A stretch of 55,999 nucleotides of DNA, taken from NCBI GenBank assembly GCA_039934635.1, contig JBDTLT010000014.1, forward strand, positions 1-55,999, in the 5' to 3' direction. The notes under the pieces are model-generated. The model was not told the DNA's origin. It ran no database searches and was given only the letters and a program-made list of their open reading frames with translations. Source of the stretch: DATLFA01 sp039934635 (GTDB lineage: Bacteria; Actinomycetota; Acidimicrobiia; Acidimicrobiales; WLNW01). The position numbers and the translations under genes were made by a program. Positions 6,473 to 14,086 of this stretch are shown in pieces (the first letter of the stretch is position 1; each line of letters opens with the position of its first letter).

Positions 6473-8284
6473 TCAAAACGACTCGTCGACGAGGACCTGA
6501 TGTCCGGCATCGAGCAGCTGCGCCGCATCGGCATCAACGGCCTCGACGAGCGGCCGTAAGACCTCGAGCCCGGTGATCAGACCTTGCCGCGGTACGCCGC
6601 GGTAGACGAGCAGAGCTTGGAGCCAGTCGAGGAACCCGGCGAAGATCGCCTCGTCGACGAGCATCGCGGCGGCGAGGAACTGGACGATGAATACCAGATC
6701 CTCGCGTGTGCGCGCTTTCTGCCGGTCGTCATAGGCAGCCATCGGTGAAAATCGTTCGGCGAGATGGCTGAATGCGAGGCCACCCATCTCGTCCGCCTGC
6801 GCGGCGAGGCGGAGCGCCAATGGCGCAAGCGGAGATGTTTCGGTGGCAATCGTCGGCGGCCTCGACCTCCACCCAGCGAGGATCGTCGCGGCATCGCCCG
6901 CGTTGAGTGCCCACGCGTCCGCGCCAATGCGCTCGGCTCGGTGGGCGTCGGTGCCAAACGCTCGACCCCCCACGATGACCGGGATCCTTTGCCGGTGCGC
7001 GGCTTCGATGAGGTGTGCCGCGCCGGGGAGGAAGATAGGCACGCTGCACGAGATCGCCAGTGAATCGGCGCCGGATCGCGCAAGGAACTCGGCGACCACG
7101 GCAGCCGGAGTCGAAGCCCCGAGCACCGCTACGCCCACGCCTCGTGCCCGCAGCGACTCCCCGAACATCTGGGCGGCGAGCGAGTGCCAATCGCCTTCCG
7201 CACACGTGATCACGGTGAGACCCTCGTGCGCCTGCGGGTTTGCCTCGCCGCTGAGTGCGTCGAGTGCCGCGGCGGCTACTCCCGACGCGAGATGTTCGTC
7301 GGCCGCCGTCAGTTCATTGCGGTACCAACGCTCGCCAACCTCTCGCTGAGCCGCGGCGAGGAGGTCGTCGACGATGTACTCGCGCGGGACACGGTTGTCG
7401 AGCAGATCGAGCGCAAGGCGAATCGCGGGCTGGCGCCGACCGACAATGGCCTCATCGAGATAGGGCTGAACGTAGTCGCGTGGCTGTTCGACAGGCGCGA
7501 CCCGGGCAGTGGCCCAGCCCCATTGGTCACGGCCCGCTTCCTTGGCTTTGTAGAGGGCTTCGTCGGCCAGCCTCACCGTCTGGTCGGCATCGCCGACCGA
7601 TCGGGCGATACCGGCCGAGAACGTGATCGGCTGCGGCCGGTGGATGAGCCACTCGGCGCGCAGTCGCGTGAGCACCGCGTCGGCACCGGACGGAGGCACG
7701 AGCACGATGAGGAACTCTTCACCGCCGAATCGGCCGACGACATCTCGCCCCCTGACGTTTGCGCGGAGCACCTTGCCGAATGACCGCAGTACTTCATCAC
7801 CGGCGGCGTGGCCGAGTTCGTCGTTGATCCGCTTGAAATGGTCGAGATCCAACATGATGACCGTGTCGTCATCGGTGAGCCGGCCGAGTGCGCGCTCGAG
7901 CATGCGTCGGTTGGGCAGACCGGTCAGCACGTCGGTCGAGGCGGACTCGGCAAGCCGCTCGGTTCGCCCGCTCAACTGCAACGCCTGCCGCGCGTCGAGC
8001 AGGAACGGTTCGAGGTAGCGAACGAGCAGTGCCCGGGCCGCGCTACCGGGAAGCGCGGCGGGCAGCAGCGGATCGCCGTCGCCGAACGAAATGTCAGTTG
8101 GGAGAACACCCGCGCTGTCAGCAGCAGTCGCCACGAGCGTGCCCCCCAGCCCGCGTACGAGACCTTCGGCCACGCGGCGAGCGTCGCTCACGGTTTGCAG
8201 TCGCAGGAGCGAGCGCGTCGCCTCCAACACGACGAGGGGCACAGAGTCGACCAGGTCCGTCGGTGCTTGCCCGCCGTCCGCCAT
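6473..8284 (-). CDS. GGDEF diguanylate cyclase fused to CarH-type B12-binding domain
   Basis: About 603 residues. Residues 1-110: helical sensor-like region. 115-260: GGDEF domain with the catalytic GGEEF at 187-191 and an intact inhibitory I-site RGRD at 178-181, five residues upstream, so c-di-GMP synthesis with product feedback is expected. 270-345: four-helix cap with W320-x9-E330-H331, the Wx9EH motif that defines the adenosylcobalamin-capping module of CarH/LitR light sensors. 355-475: B12-binding Rossmann domain with D365-W-H367, His being the expected lower axial ligand; the family glycine three residues on is Ala. 480-603: helical C-terminal domain of a kind seen on other B12-binding proteins. 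ATG at 8284 has AAGGG 8 nt upstream. Prediction: light- or cobalamin-controlled c-di-GMP output. Neither ligand nor activity is shown by sequence alone. Confidence 0.88.
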   Translation of the reverse strand: MADGGQAPTDLVDSVPLVVLEATRSLLRLQTVSDARRVAEGLVRGLGGTLVATAADSAGVLPTDISFGDGDPLLPAALPGSAARALLVRYLEPFLLDARQALQLSGRTERLAESASTDVLTGLPNRRMLERALGRLTDDDTVIMLDLDHFKRINDELGHAAGDEVLRSFGKVLRANVRGRDVVGRFGGEEFLIVLVPPSGADAVLTRLRAEWLIHRPQPITFSAGIARSVGDADQTVRLADEALYKAKEAGRDQWGWATARVAPVEQPRDYVQPYLDEAIVGRRQPAIRLALDLLDNRVPREYIVDDLLAAAQREVGERWYRNELTAADEHLASGVAAAALDALSGEANPQAHEGLTVITCAEGDWHSLAAQMFGESLRARGVGVAVLGASTPAAVVAEFLARSGADSLAISCSVPIFLPGAAHLIEAAHRQRIPVIVGGRAFGTDAHRAERIGADAWALNAGDAATILAGWRSRPPTIATETSPLAPLALRLAAQADEMGGLAFSHLAERFSPMAAYDDRQKARTREDLVFIVQFLAAAMLVDEAIFAGFLDWLQALLVYRGVPRQGLITGLEVLRPLVEAVDADAAQLLDAGHQVLVDESF

Positions 8285-8365
8285 GGTGACCACCCTTGTA
8301 CGTACGCCCGCCCTCGAGGGGCGAAGCCAACTCACGCTACTGGACGAAGAACGACCCTCCTCGGT

Positions 8366-9094
8366 CTAGGCCGCGCGTAACGCGGTGTCCGACGCGTCCG
8401 CGAGTTCGGCCCGCCGGAACGATTCGGAACGCCACCACTCGCGGTACGTGGCCTCGCCTGCGAGTTCGATGAGCGGACGTGTCTGCGATGCGTGCGCGGC
8501 GAGCGCGGCGAGCTTCAGATCGGCCAGCGAGTTGGGGAGGCGCGTATGGCGCGCCAGATCAACGGCATCCGTGCAGGGGGGCTCCGGCTGATCGGTCCAC
8601 AAACCGATCTGGTCGTTGAGCCTGCCCCACCTCTGGTGGAAGTGCGCACTGAGCGTGGCGTACCAGAGATCGGCGGCAGGTCGCGTCGCAGCCCACGCAT
8701 CGGTGGTCCACCGACTGATCGCCCGATGATCCGGATGACCGGTCATGCCATCAGGCCCGAACGTGACGATCAGATCGGGTTCGATCGTGGCGATATGGCC
8801 GGCGATCGCAGCAGTGCCGTCGTGGTGACCGCACTCACCGTCCTTGTAGCCGAGCACGTGGAGTTCGTCGACGCCGAGGACCGCGAGGCTGCCGCGCAGT
8901 TCGCTGTGGCGCCGTGCCGCGAGCCGCCGCGGTGGCCACGCCGCCGGGTCGCTCGTGCCGTGCTCTCCGAGTGTGGCGGTCACCACCACGACGCGGTCGC
9001 CGCGGCGACGAAATTCGGCCATCAGGCCGGCGGACATGTAGGCCTCGTCGTCGGGGTGGGCCCAGACCCCCAGGAGTGTGCGTTGTTGTTTCAT
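8366..9094 (-). CDS. PIG-L/LmbE-family zinc deacetylase
   Basis: A 242-residue protein of the GlcNAc-PI/mycothiol MshB deacetylase family. The N-terminal zinc motif AHPDDE is at residues 10-15, and HPDH lies later in FGPDGMTGHPDH. These enzymes remove N-acetyl groups from GlcNAc-type substrates, including mycothiol and bacillithiol precursors and antibiotic sugars; this copy is not clearly MshB. ATG 9094 is preferred because a -10-like TACGGT (minus strand, 9106-9101) ends exactly 6 nt upstream, implying a leaderless mRNA, and because the motif then sits at the usual position. The promoter carries the heptamer repeats discussed for the SARP regulator. Confidence 0.88.
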   Translation of the reverse strand: MKQQRTLLGVWAHPDDEAYMSAGLMAEFRRRGDRVVVVTATLGEHGTSDPAAWPPRRLAARRHSELRGSLAVLGVDELHVLGYKDGECGHHDGTAAIAGHIATIEPDLIVTFGPDGMTGHPDHRAISRWTTDAWAATRPAADLWYATLSAHFHQRWGRLNDQIGLWTDQPEPPCTDAVDLARHTRLPNSLADLKLAALAAHASQTRPLIELAGEATYREWWRSESFRRAELADASDTALRAA

Positions 9095-9100
9095 GCAGAG

Positions 9101-9132
9101 ACCGTACGAATCGGTTCTTCCCGGGCTCTTCC
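9101..9132 (-). promoter_or_regulatory. promoter with tandem SARP-type heptamers (site A)
   Basis: Minus strand, read toward the PIG-L gene: GGAAGAG (9132-9126) and GGAAGAA (9121-9115), with an 11-bp period. Then come exactly 8 nt, then a TACGGT -10 hexamer (9106-9101), then 6 nt to the ATG. Two heptamers 11 bp apart, with the downstream one 8 bp from the -10, is the known geometry of SARP activator sites. No TTGACA-like -35 is present, as expected for activator-dependent promoters. Confidence 0.65.
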
Positions 9133-9147
9133 CCCCGCAAAGGGGGG
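9131..9147. repeat. perfect C6/G6 inverted repeat between divergent promoters
   Basis: CCCCCC (9131-9136), spacer GCAAA, GGGGGG (9142-9147). It lies between the two divergent sets of heptamer boxes, overlapping the last two bases of the outer heptamer of site A. It may insulate the two promoters or form a hairpin; its function is unknown. Confidence 0.6.
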
Positions 9148-9149
9148 TG

Positions 9150-9181
9150 GGAAGGTTTTCGGAAGGCGCCACCACGACGAT
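9150..9181 (+). promoter_or_regulatory. promoter with tandem heptamers for azlC-azlD-SARP (site C)
   Basis: Plus strand: GGAAGGT (9150-9156) and GGAAGGC (9161-9167), again with an 11-bp period. Eight nt later is GACGAT (9176-9181), a weak match to the -10 TACGGT used at the other two sites. The ATG at 9189 follows 7 nt later, again consistent with a leaderless message. This is the weakest of the three sites (GGAAGG rather than GGAAGA), but spacing and orientation are the same. Confidence 0.45.
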
Positions 9182-9188
9182 GCGCACC

Positions 9189-10007
9189 ATGTCCGCCACC
9201 GCAATTCAGAACCATTCGAGCGGCGCCGGCGTATCGGCTCCTGTGAACCCGCCCGTTGCCGTTGCTATTGCCGTCGCCGAGTCCGCGACCGCGACCTCGA
9301 CCGCGACTGCGGTCGGGCCGACGCGCTCCGCCGCGCGCGACGGTGCGCTGGCGATGATGCCCTTGCTCGCGGCGTACATTCCGTTCGCGCTCGTGATCGG
9401 TTCGGCGGTCGCCGCGCACGGATCGCCACTCGCCGGGTGGACCGGCAGTTGGTTGATCTACGGCGGAAGCGCGCACCTTGCCGCGCTGCGCACGCTCGAC
9501 AATGCAGGCGCAGTCGCGGCGATTCTCACAGGGCTGCTCATCAACGCCCGTCTCGTCGTCTACAGCGCCTCGTTGGCTCGGCGCTGGGGCACGCAGCCTC
9601 GTTGGTTTCGCGTCGTCGCCGCGGGATTGATCATCGACCCCACATGGGCGGCGGCCGAGCGACACGCGGATCAATGCTCCGATCCACGCCAGCAACGACA
9701 GTTCTTCATCGCCGCGGGTCTCACCTTGGGTGCCGGATGGTCGGCCGCGATCGCGGTGGGCGCCCTGATGGGCGCGCGCCTCGACGGCCTCGACCTCGAG
9801 ATCGTCATCCCGCTGTGCCTCCTAGGCTTGGTCGGCCCGAGCCTGAGGGCCGCGGGAGCCCGGTCGGTCGTCGTCGTCGCGGCAGTGGCCGCGCTGGTCA
9901 CGACGAGTTGGCCCGCCGGCACCGGCATCTTGGTGGCAGTGGTCGCGGGTGGCACGGCCGGTCTGGCCGGCGACCGCGTTTCGGGGAAAGCAAGGAGTCG
10001 ACCATGA
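9189..10007 (+). CDS. azlC: AzlC-family branched-chain amino acid exporter subunit
   Basis: About 272 residues. After an Ala/Thr/Val-rich tail of about 50 residues comes the AzlC core: RDGALAMMPLLAAYIPFALVIGSAVA, YGGSAHLAALRTL, LTGLLINARLVVYSASLARRWG and several further membrane helices. AzlC with AzlD forms a two-subunit exporter of branched-chain amino acids or analogues. ATG 9189 is preferred over ATG 9180, because 9180 would fall inside the proposed -10 box. The stop overlaps the azlD start (ATGA at 10004-10007). It is the first gene of an azlC-azlD-SARP operon. Confidence 0.9.
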   Translation: MSATAIQNHSSGAGVSAPVNPPVAVAIAVAESATATSTATAVGPTRSAARDGALAMMPLLAAYIPFALVIGSAVAAHGSPLAGWTGSWLIYGGSAHLAALRTLDNAGAVAAILTGLLINARLVVYSASLARRWGTQPRWFRVVAAGLIIDPTWAAAERHADQCSDPRQQRQFFIAAGLTLGAGWSAAIAVGALMGARLDGLDLEIVIPLCLLGLVGPSLRAAGARSVVVVAAVAALVTTSWPAGTGILVAVVAGGTAGLAGDRVSGKARSRP

Positions 10008-10321
10008 CCTGGATAGTGATTCTCGCGGTTGGTGCGGGCAGCTTCGTGTTCCGCCTCGGTCCGCTGCTCGTATTGGAACGGATGACACTGAGCGATCGCG
10101 GCGATCGTGTGATCCGCCACGCGGGAACCGCGGCGATCACCGCGTTGATCGTCGTCACGACCAAACACAACGCCACGGGTGGTTCGGTCCTACCGACAGT
10201 GCTCGCCGTGGCGGTCGGGGTGGTTCTCGCCGCAAGGGGCGGCTCGATGGTGCGGCTGCTCGTATTCGGTGGCGCGACCTACGCCGGTTCGGCAATCGTG
10301 ATGGAACTGCTCACTCGATGA
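10004..10321 (+). CDS. azlD: AzlD-family small subunit of amino acid exporter
   Basis: A 105-residue membrane protein with about four hydrophobic segments, starting MTWIVILAVGAGSFVFRLGPLLVL, the typical AzlD beginning. ATG 10004 has AAGGAG at 9992-9997, and it overlaps the azlC stop. Its own stop TGA (10319-10321) overlaps the ATG of the regulator. It is needed together with AzlC for export. Confidence 0.92.
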   Translation: MTWIVILAVGAGSFVFRLGPLLVLERMTLSDRGDRVIRHAGTAAITALIVVTTKHNATGGSVLPTVLAVAVGVVLAARGGSMVRLLVFGGATYAGSAIVMELLTR

Positions 10322-13300
10322 CCAGCACTGCGCGAGGAGTTGCCCGGACGATGGAAACAATCCACATCTCGATGCTCGGTCGCTTCGTGGTGACCGTCGA
10401 CGCGGTGGCGGTCGACGAGCGCAACTGGACGCGCCGGCGCGCCGGCGCACTCGTCAAGGTGCTTGCGATGGCACCCGACCGGCGTCTGCACCGTGAGCAG
10501 ATCATCGATCTCGTGTGGCCTGACGACACGATCGAAGAGGCCGCGCCAAAGCTGCACAAGGCGGCACATTTCGCCCGCCGCGCCATCGACGTACCCCACT
10601 CGGTGGTGCTGCGCGGCGACAATGTCTTGCTCTGTCCCGACGTCGACGTGAGCATCGATGTGATCCAGTTCGAAGACTTCGCCCGGCGGGCACTCGAGCA
10701 CGAAGACATCGCCGCCGCGCAAGCGGCACTCGCCCTCTACGCCGGCGAGTTGCTGCCGCAAGACCGCTACGAGCCGTGGGCCGAAGAGCGGAGCGAACAA
10801 CTGCGGCTGCGCTATCTCGACCTGCTGCGCGTCGACGCTCGATGGGACACGGTGATCGAGCTCGATCCGAGCGACGAACTGGCACACCTCGCGCTCATGC
10901 GGCGGCACGCGGCCAACGGCGATCGCCACGCCGCGCTGCGTCAATTCGAACGTCTGGATCGCACCTTGCGCCGCGAACTCGGTGTCGCGCCCGGGCGAGA
11001 AGCCATCGCCCTGCGTGACCAGCTCCTCGCGGAGCACGACGTCATCGCGCGACGCGACGAGACACTGGTCGGACGCGACGTCGAACTCGCCGTTATCGAG
11101 CGCGCACTGCTGGACACCGCCGCCGGCCGCAGCCGCACGCTGATTGTCGGCGGGCCCGCGGGCATGGGCAAGTCGGCGCTGCTCGCATCCATCAGCGCGC
11201 GCGCGAAGCAACTGAGCTTTCGCGTGGGCCACGGCACGTCGGCGCCGGTCGAAGGCGCGTGGCCGTACGCCCCGGTAGTGGAGGCACTCGCCGACATCTG
11301 TCGCGGCCATCCCGCGTTGCTCGACGGTCTGCCCGACCATCACCGTGAAGAGATCGACCGCGCCCTCGCAGGCGAGGAGACGTCGTGGTCCGGCGGCAGT
11401 TCGCACCAGCGGCTGTTCGTCGCTTCGGCCGAACTCGTCCGGCTGGCCGCGTCCACCAACGGGCTGCTGCTCACGATCGACGACATTCACGACGCCGACG
11501 ACGCGAGCCTGCGGCTCTTGCACTACATCGCGCGATCGACGCACGACCAACGAGTGTGCATCGTGCTTGCGCATCGACAGACTCCTGTGTCCGACACCCT
11601 GGCCGAGACGCGTCAGAGCCTCATCGACCGTCACGGCGCGACGGAGATCGAGTTGCGTCCGCTCGGCGGCGAACCGGCCCTCGAACTGATTCGTCGCCAT
11701 GTCGGTGAGCCGTCGGCCGAACTGGTGGAGCGAATCGGCGCACTCGGGCGGGGTATTCCGTTCGCCATCAACGAGCTTGCCCGGCGGACGGCAAACGAGC
11801 CGCAATGGGTGCAGGCGCTGGACGCGAGCATCATCGTCGGCATCATGCCGGCAACGCGCGAAGTGCTGCAGCGTGTCGCGGTTGTCGGTTCGACATTCGA
11901 TACCGATGAGTTCGTCGCCTTGTCCGGTCTTCCCGAGGAAGAGGCTTTCGATCATCTCGACGATGCCCTCGCGGCGCTGATCGTCGAACCCGCGAGCACC
12001 GGCTATCGATTCCGGCATGGGCTCGTGCGTGACGCGCTCCTCGATGACGTTCCTCCACACCGGCGGCGGCGCATACACCGCGATGCGGCCAACCGTCTGA
12101 TCGAGTTGCATGCGTCCGCGGCGCGCATCGGTCATCACCTGCTCCAGTCGGGCGCCACTGCCGAGGCCGTGCCGTATCTCCTCCGCGCGGCCGAGACCGA
12201 GGCCGCGGTGGGTGCCTACCGCGATGCGCTCGTGTTGGTCGACGCGGTGCGGCCTCATGCGACCGGGGCGCAGCGCGCCACCGCGTTGTCGTTGCGCGGT
12301 GACCTGCTCAATGCGGTTGGCGACCCGATGGCGTCGTCCGCGTATCGCGAGGCCCTCGACGGTGCAGAGCCGGACGCGGCGCGCCGCTTGCGGGTGCGGC
12401 TCGCCCGCAGCGCGATCATGGCCGGCGATCTCGAAACCGTGGCGGCCGCACTCGACGGGCTCGAGACCGACGGCGGTGCCGATGATGCCGACATCTTTCT
12501 CCTGCGCGGCAAGTATGCGTTCTTCACGTCCGACTTCGAGTTGGCGCAATCGGCAGCCGAGGAAGCGCAGCGACTCGTGCTCGCCGGCGAACGCAATTGG
12601 CAGGTGCTCGATCTCGTCGCGTTGCAAGGGCTGCTGGCGCATCACTCGGGAAATTGGTTCGACCGCCTGCGTCTCGAACTGCGACGCACGCGTGAAAATC
12701 CCGAAATCGCCAACGCCATCTTCGACGGCTACCTGTGCTCGGTCGAGTTCTTGCTCTACGGATCAACGCCGTACGCCGAAGTCATCAGCGCCGCTCGTGA
12801 TCTCCAGGTCACCGCGCGGCGCAGCGGCGCGCTGCGGGCGGCGGCATTTGCTTCGGCCTTGATCGGCGAGGCGGCACTTCTCTCCGGCGATCTGAAGCTC
12901 GCTGCGGTCGAGCTCACAGAGGCCGGCGACATCCATCGCGACCTCGGTTCCACCGCGGGTGAGGCGCACTCGCTGCAACGCCTTGCCGAAGTGCGTCTCG
13001 CCGAAGGAGACAGCGCAGCCGCGTTACGGCTGCTGCACCAGGCGCTGCCGGTGGCCCGTTCGTCGGTGGTCGCGAAGCATCTACTTCAGCGCGTGTTCGG
13101 CACGATGATCCTCGCGACGGCAGACCCCCTCGAGGCGCGCGCCATCGTCGATCGCGCCGAGTCGACACTCGGTTGGGACGATGCGTGCGCGTTCTGTTCG
13201 ATCATGCTCTCGGTGCCGGCATCGATCGCGTGCGTGCGCGCCGGTGATCTCACGCACGCTCGCCGTCACCTGGCGATCGCCGAACACTCTGCGCAGCTGT

Positions 13301-13473
13301 GGCAGGGCACGTCGTGGGAAGCAGCAACGGCCGAAGCGCAATCCGTGGTGGCCGCGGCGAGTGGCGACGGCGCGACCGCTCGGGCCCGGATGCAGTCCGC
13401 CGCGGAGCAATTCGGACAAGCCGGCCAACCCCTCGACGCGCAACGCTGCCGTTGCGCCCTCGCCGAACTCTGA
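10318..13473 (+). CDS. large SARP/BTAD transcriptional regulator with AAA ATPase and TPR-like C-terminus
   Basis: About 1051 residues. Residues 12-105: OmpR-like winged helix (METIHISMLGRFVVTVD, RRLHREQIIDLVWPD). 110-245: BTAD helical domain (RYEPWAEERSEQLRLRYLDLL, REAIALRDQLL). About 278: Walker A GGPAGMGKS. About 390: Walker B LLLTIDDIHDAD. From about 560 to the end: helical repeat-rich region. This is the AfsR/DnrI-type architecture, where the N-terminus binds heptameric direct repeats and the NTPase/TPR part senses a signal. The start overlaps the azlD stop; an internal ATG at 10351 behind GAGGAG is an alternative. The three heptamer-bearing promoters that flank this gene are its likely targets, including its own operon. 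Confidence 0.88.
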   Translation: MTSTARGVARTMETIHISMLGRFVVTVDAVAVDERNWTRRRAGALVKVLAMAPDRRLHREQIIDLVWPDDTIEEAAPKLHKAAHFARRAIDVPHSVVLRGDNVLLCPDVDVSIDVIQFEDFARRALEHEDIAAAQAALALYAGELLPQDRYEPWAEERSEQLRLRYLDLLRVDARWDTVIELDPSDELAHLALMRRHAANGDRHAALRQFERLDRTLRRELGVAPGREAIALRDQLLAEHDVIARRDETLVGRDVELAVIERALLDTAAGRSRTLIVGGPAGMGKSALLASISARAKQLSFRVGHGTSAPVEGAWPYAPVVEALADICRGHPALLDGLPDHHREEIDRALAGEETSWSGGSSHQRLFVASAELVRLAASTNGLLLTIDDIHDADDASLRLLHYIARSTHDQRVCIVLAHRQTPVSDTLAETRQSLIDRHGATEIELRPLGGEPALELIRRHVGEPSAELVERIGALGRGIPFAINELARRTANEPQWVQALDASIIVGIMPATREVLQRVAVVGSTFDTDEFVALSGLPEEEAFDHLDDALAALIVEPASTGYRFRHGLVRDALLDDVPPHRRRRIHRDAANRLIELHASAARIGHHLLQSGATAEAVPYLLRAAETEAAVGAYRDALVLVDAVRPHATGAQRATALSLRGDLLNAVGDPMASSAYREALDGAEPDAARRLRVRLARSAIMAGDLETVAAALDGLETDGGADDADIFLLRGKYAFFTSDFELAQSAAEEAQRLVLAGERNWQVLDLVALQGLLAHHSGNWFDRLRLELRRTRENPEIANAIFDGYLCSVEFLLYGSTPYAEVISAARDLQVTARRSGALRAAAFASALIGEAALLSGDLKLAAVELTEAGDIHRDLGSTAGEAHSLQRLAEVRLAEGDSAAALRLLHQALPVARSSVVAKHLLQRVFGTMILATADPLEARAIVDRAESTLGWDDACAFCSIMLSVPASIACVRAGDLTHARRHLAIAEHSAQLWQGTSWEAATAEAQSVVAAASGDGATARARMQSAAEQFGQAGQPLDAQRCRCALAEL

Positions 13474-13479
13474 AGAACG

Positions 13480-13532
13480 TCGTTCTCGCTGTCGAACGTC
13501 GCAATATGTGCCACGTTCGACAGCTAGAACGA
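13480..13532. terminator. long hairpin between convergent genes
   Basis: The arms GTTCTCGCTGTCGAACGT (13482-13499) and ACGTTCGACAGCTAGAAC (13513-13530) pair with one mismatch around a 13-nt loop. Two further pairs extend the stem to 13480 and 13532. It starts 6 bp after the SARP stop and ends 13 bp before the VOC stop, so it can act on both strands. There is no T-tract, so it may be a REP-like element used as a terminator. It resembles the hairpin at 44001-44050. Confidence 0.75.
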
Positions 13533-13545
13533 GTCGGGACAGAGG

Positions 13546-13947
13546 TTACGCGGGGGGAGCGAACAGTTCGAGCGCGATGTTGTCCGGGTCGCGGAACGAC
13601 AAGCCGGAGCCGTAGTGCGCATCGACGATCTCTCCGTGCGCGACGCCCAGTTCGTCGAGGCGGGCGGACCACTTTTCGAGTTCGCCGCGGCTCTCGCAGC
13701 CGAACGCGATGTGGTCGAGGCCGGGCCGGCGTTCGTTGAAGCGCTCACGCGTGGCCAGATCGGGGAAGCCGTGCAGACCGAGCAGCGTGCTGCCCAGCGC
13801 GTAGACGATGTGCCGGAACGGGCCGGTGTCCTCGTCGAGCACCGGCTCGACGCCGAGGACGTTGGTGTACCACGCCTTGCTCACGGCGAGATCGGACACG
13901 GTCACCGCGACGTGAGTGATCGCGGGGATGGTTGCTGAGTTGGCCAC
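13546..13947 (-). CDS. VOC (glyoxalase/bleomycin-resistance-like) protein
   Basis: A 133-residue single VOC unit pair: AITHVAVTVSDLAVSKAWYTNVLGVEPV, then HIVYALGSTLLGLHGFPD, LDHIAFGCESRGELEKWSARLDELGV, and a C-terminal FRDPDNIALELFAPP carrying the terminal metal-type Glu. The GTG start at 13947 is set by AAGGAG 7 nt upstream. VOC proteins include isomerases, fosfomycin or bleomycin resistance proteins and dioxygenases; the specificity is unknown. Its promoter carries heptamer site B, so it may belong to the regulon of the neighbouring SARP protein. Confidence 0.85.
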   Translation of the reverse strand: MANSATIPAITHVAVTVSDLAVSKAWYTNVLGVEPVLDEDTGPFRHIVYALGSTLLGLHGFPDLATRERFNERRPGLDHIAFGCESRGELEKWSARLDELGVAHGEIVDAHYGSGLSFRDPDNIALELFAPPA

Positions 13948-13986
13948 TGAAGTTCTCCTTCGTTGGTGATGTCGATTGACGCCATC

Positions 13987-14018
13987 ACCGTACGAAGTGG
14001 CTCTTCCACGGGTCTTCC
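13987..14018 (-). promoter_or_regulatory. promoter with tandem SARP-type heptamers (site B)
   Basis: Minus strand, read toward the VOC gene: GGAAGAC (14018-14012), GGAAGAG (14007-14001), 8 nt, then TACGGT (13992-13987). The layout is the same as site A, and 26 of 32 positions are identical between the two. The transcript would have a leader of about 30 nt containing the AAGGAG used by the VOC gene. Confidence 0.65.
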
Positions 14019-14086
14019 GGTCTGCAGCCACGAGGCAGGAAGTGCGGGGAGAGTCCGGGAAGGTTTGCACCGACCGCTCGCGGCAA

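Noticed and set aside
9131..9147. C6/G6 repeat as an intrinsic terminator
   Set aside because: It lies between divergent promoters with no T-tract or transcript ending there, so it is reported only as an inverted repeat.
10279..12645. Long minus-strand open frame of 788 codons antisense to the SARP gene
   Set aside because: It arises from GC-rich codon bias of the SARP gene on the opposite strand. It is rich in Arg, His and Gln, with no recognisable domain, while the plus strand has a complete known architecture.
14038..14063. Plus-strand GGAAG and GGAAGG copies near site B as an extra SARP box pair
   Set aside because: The copies are 20 bp apart, not 11 or 22, and no plus-strand gene follows.
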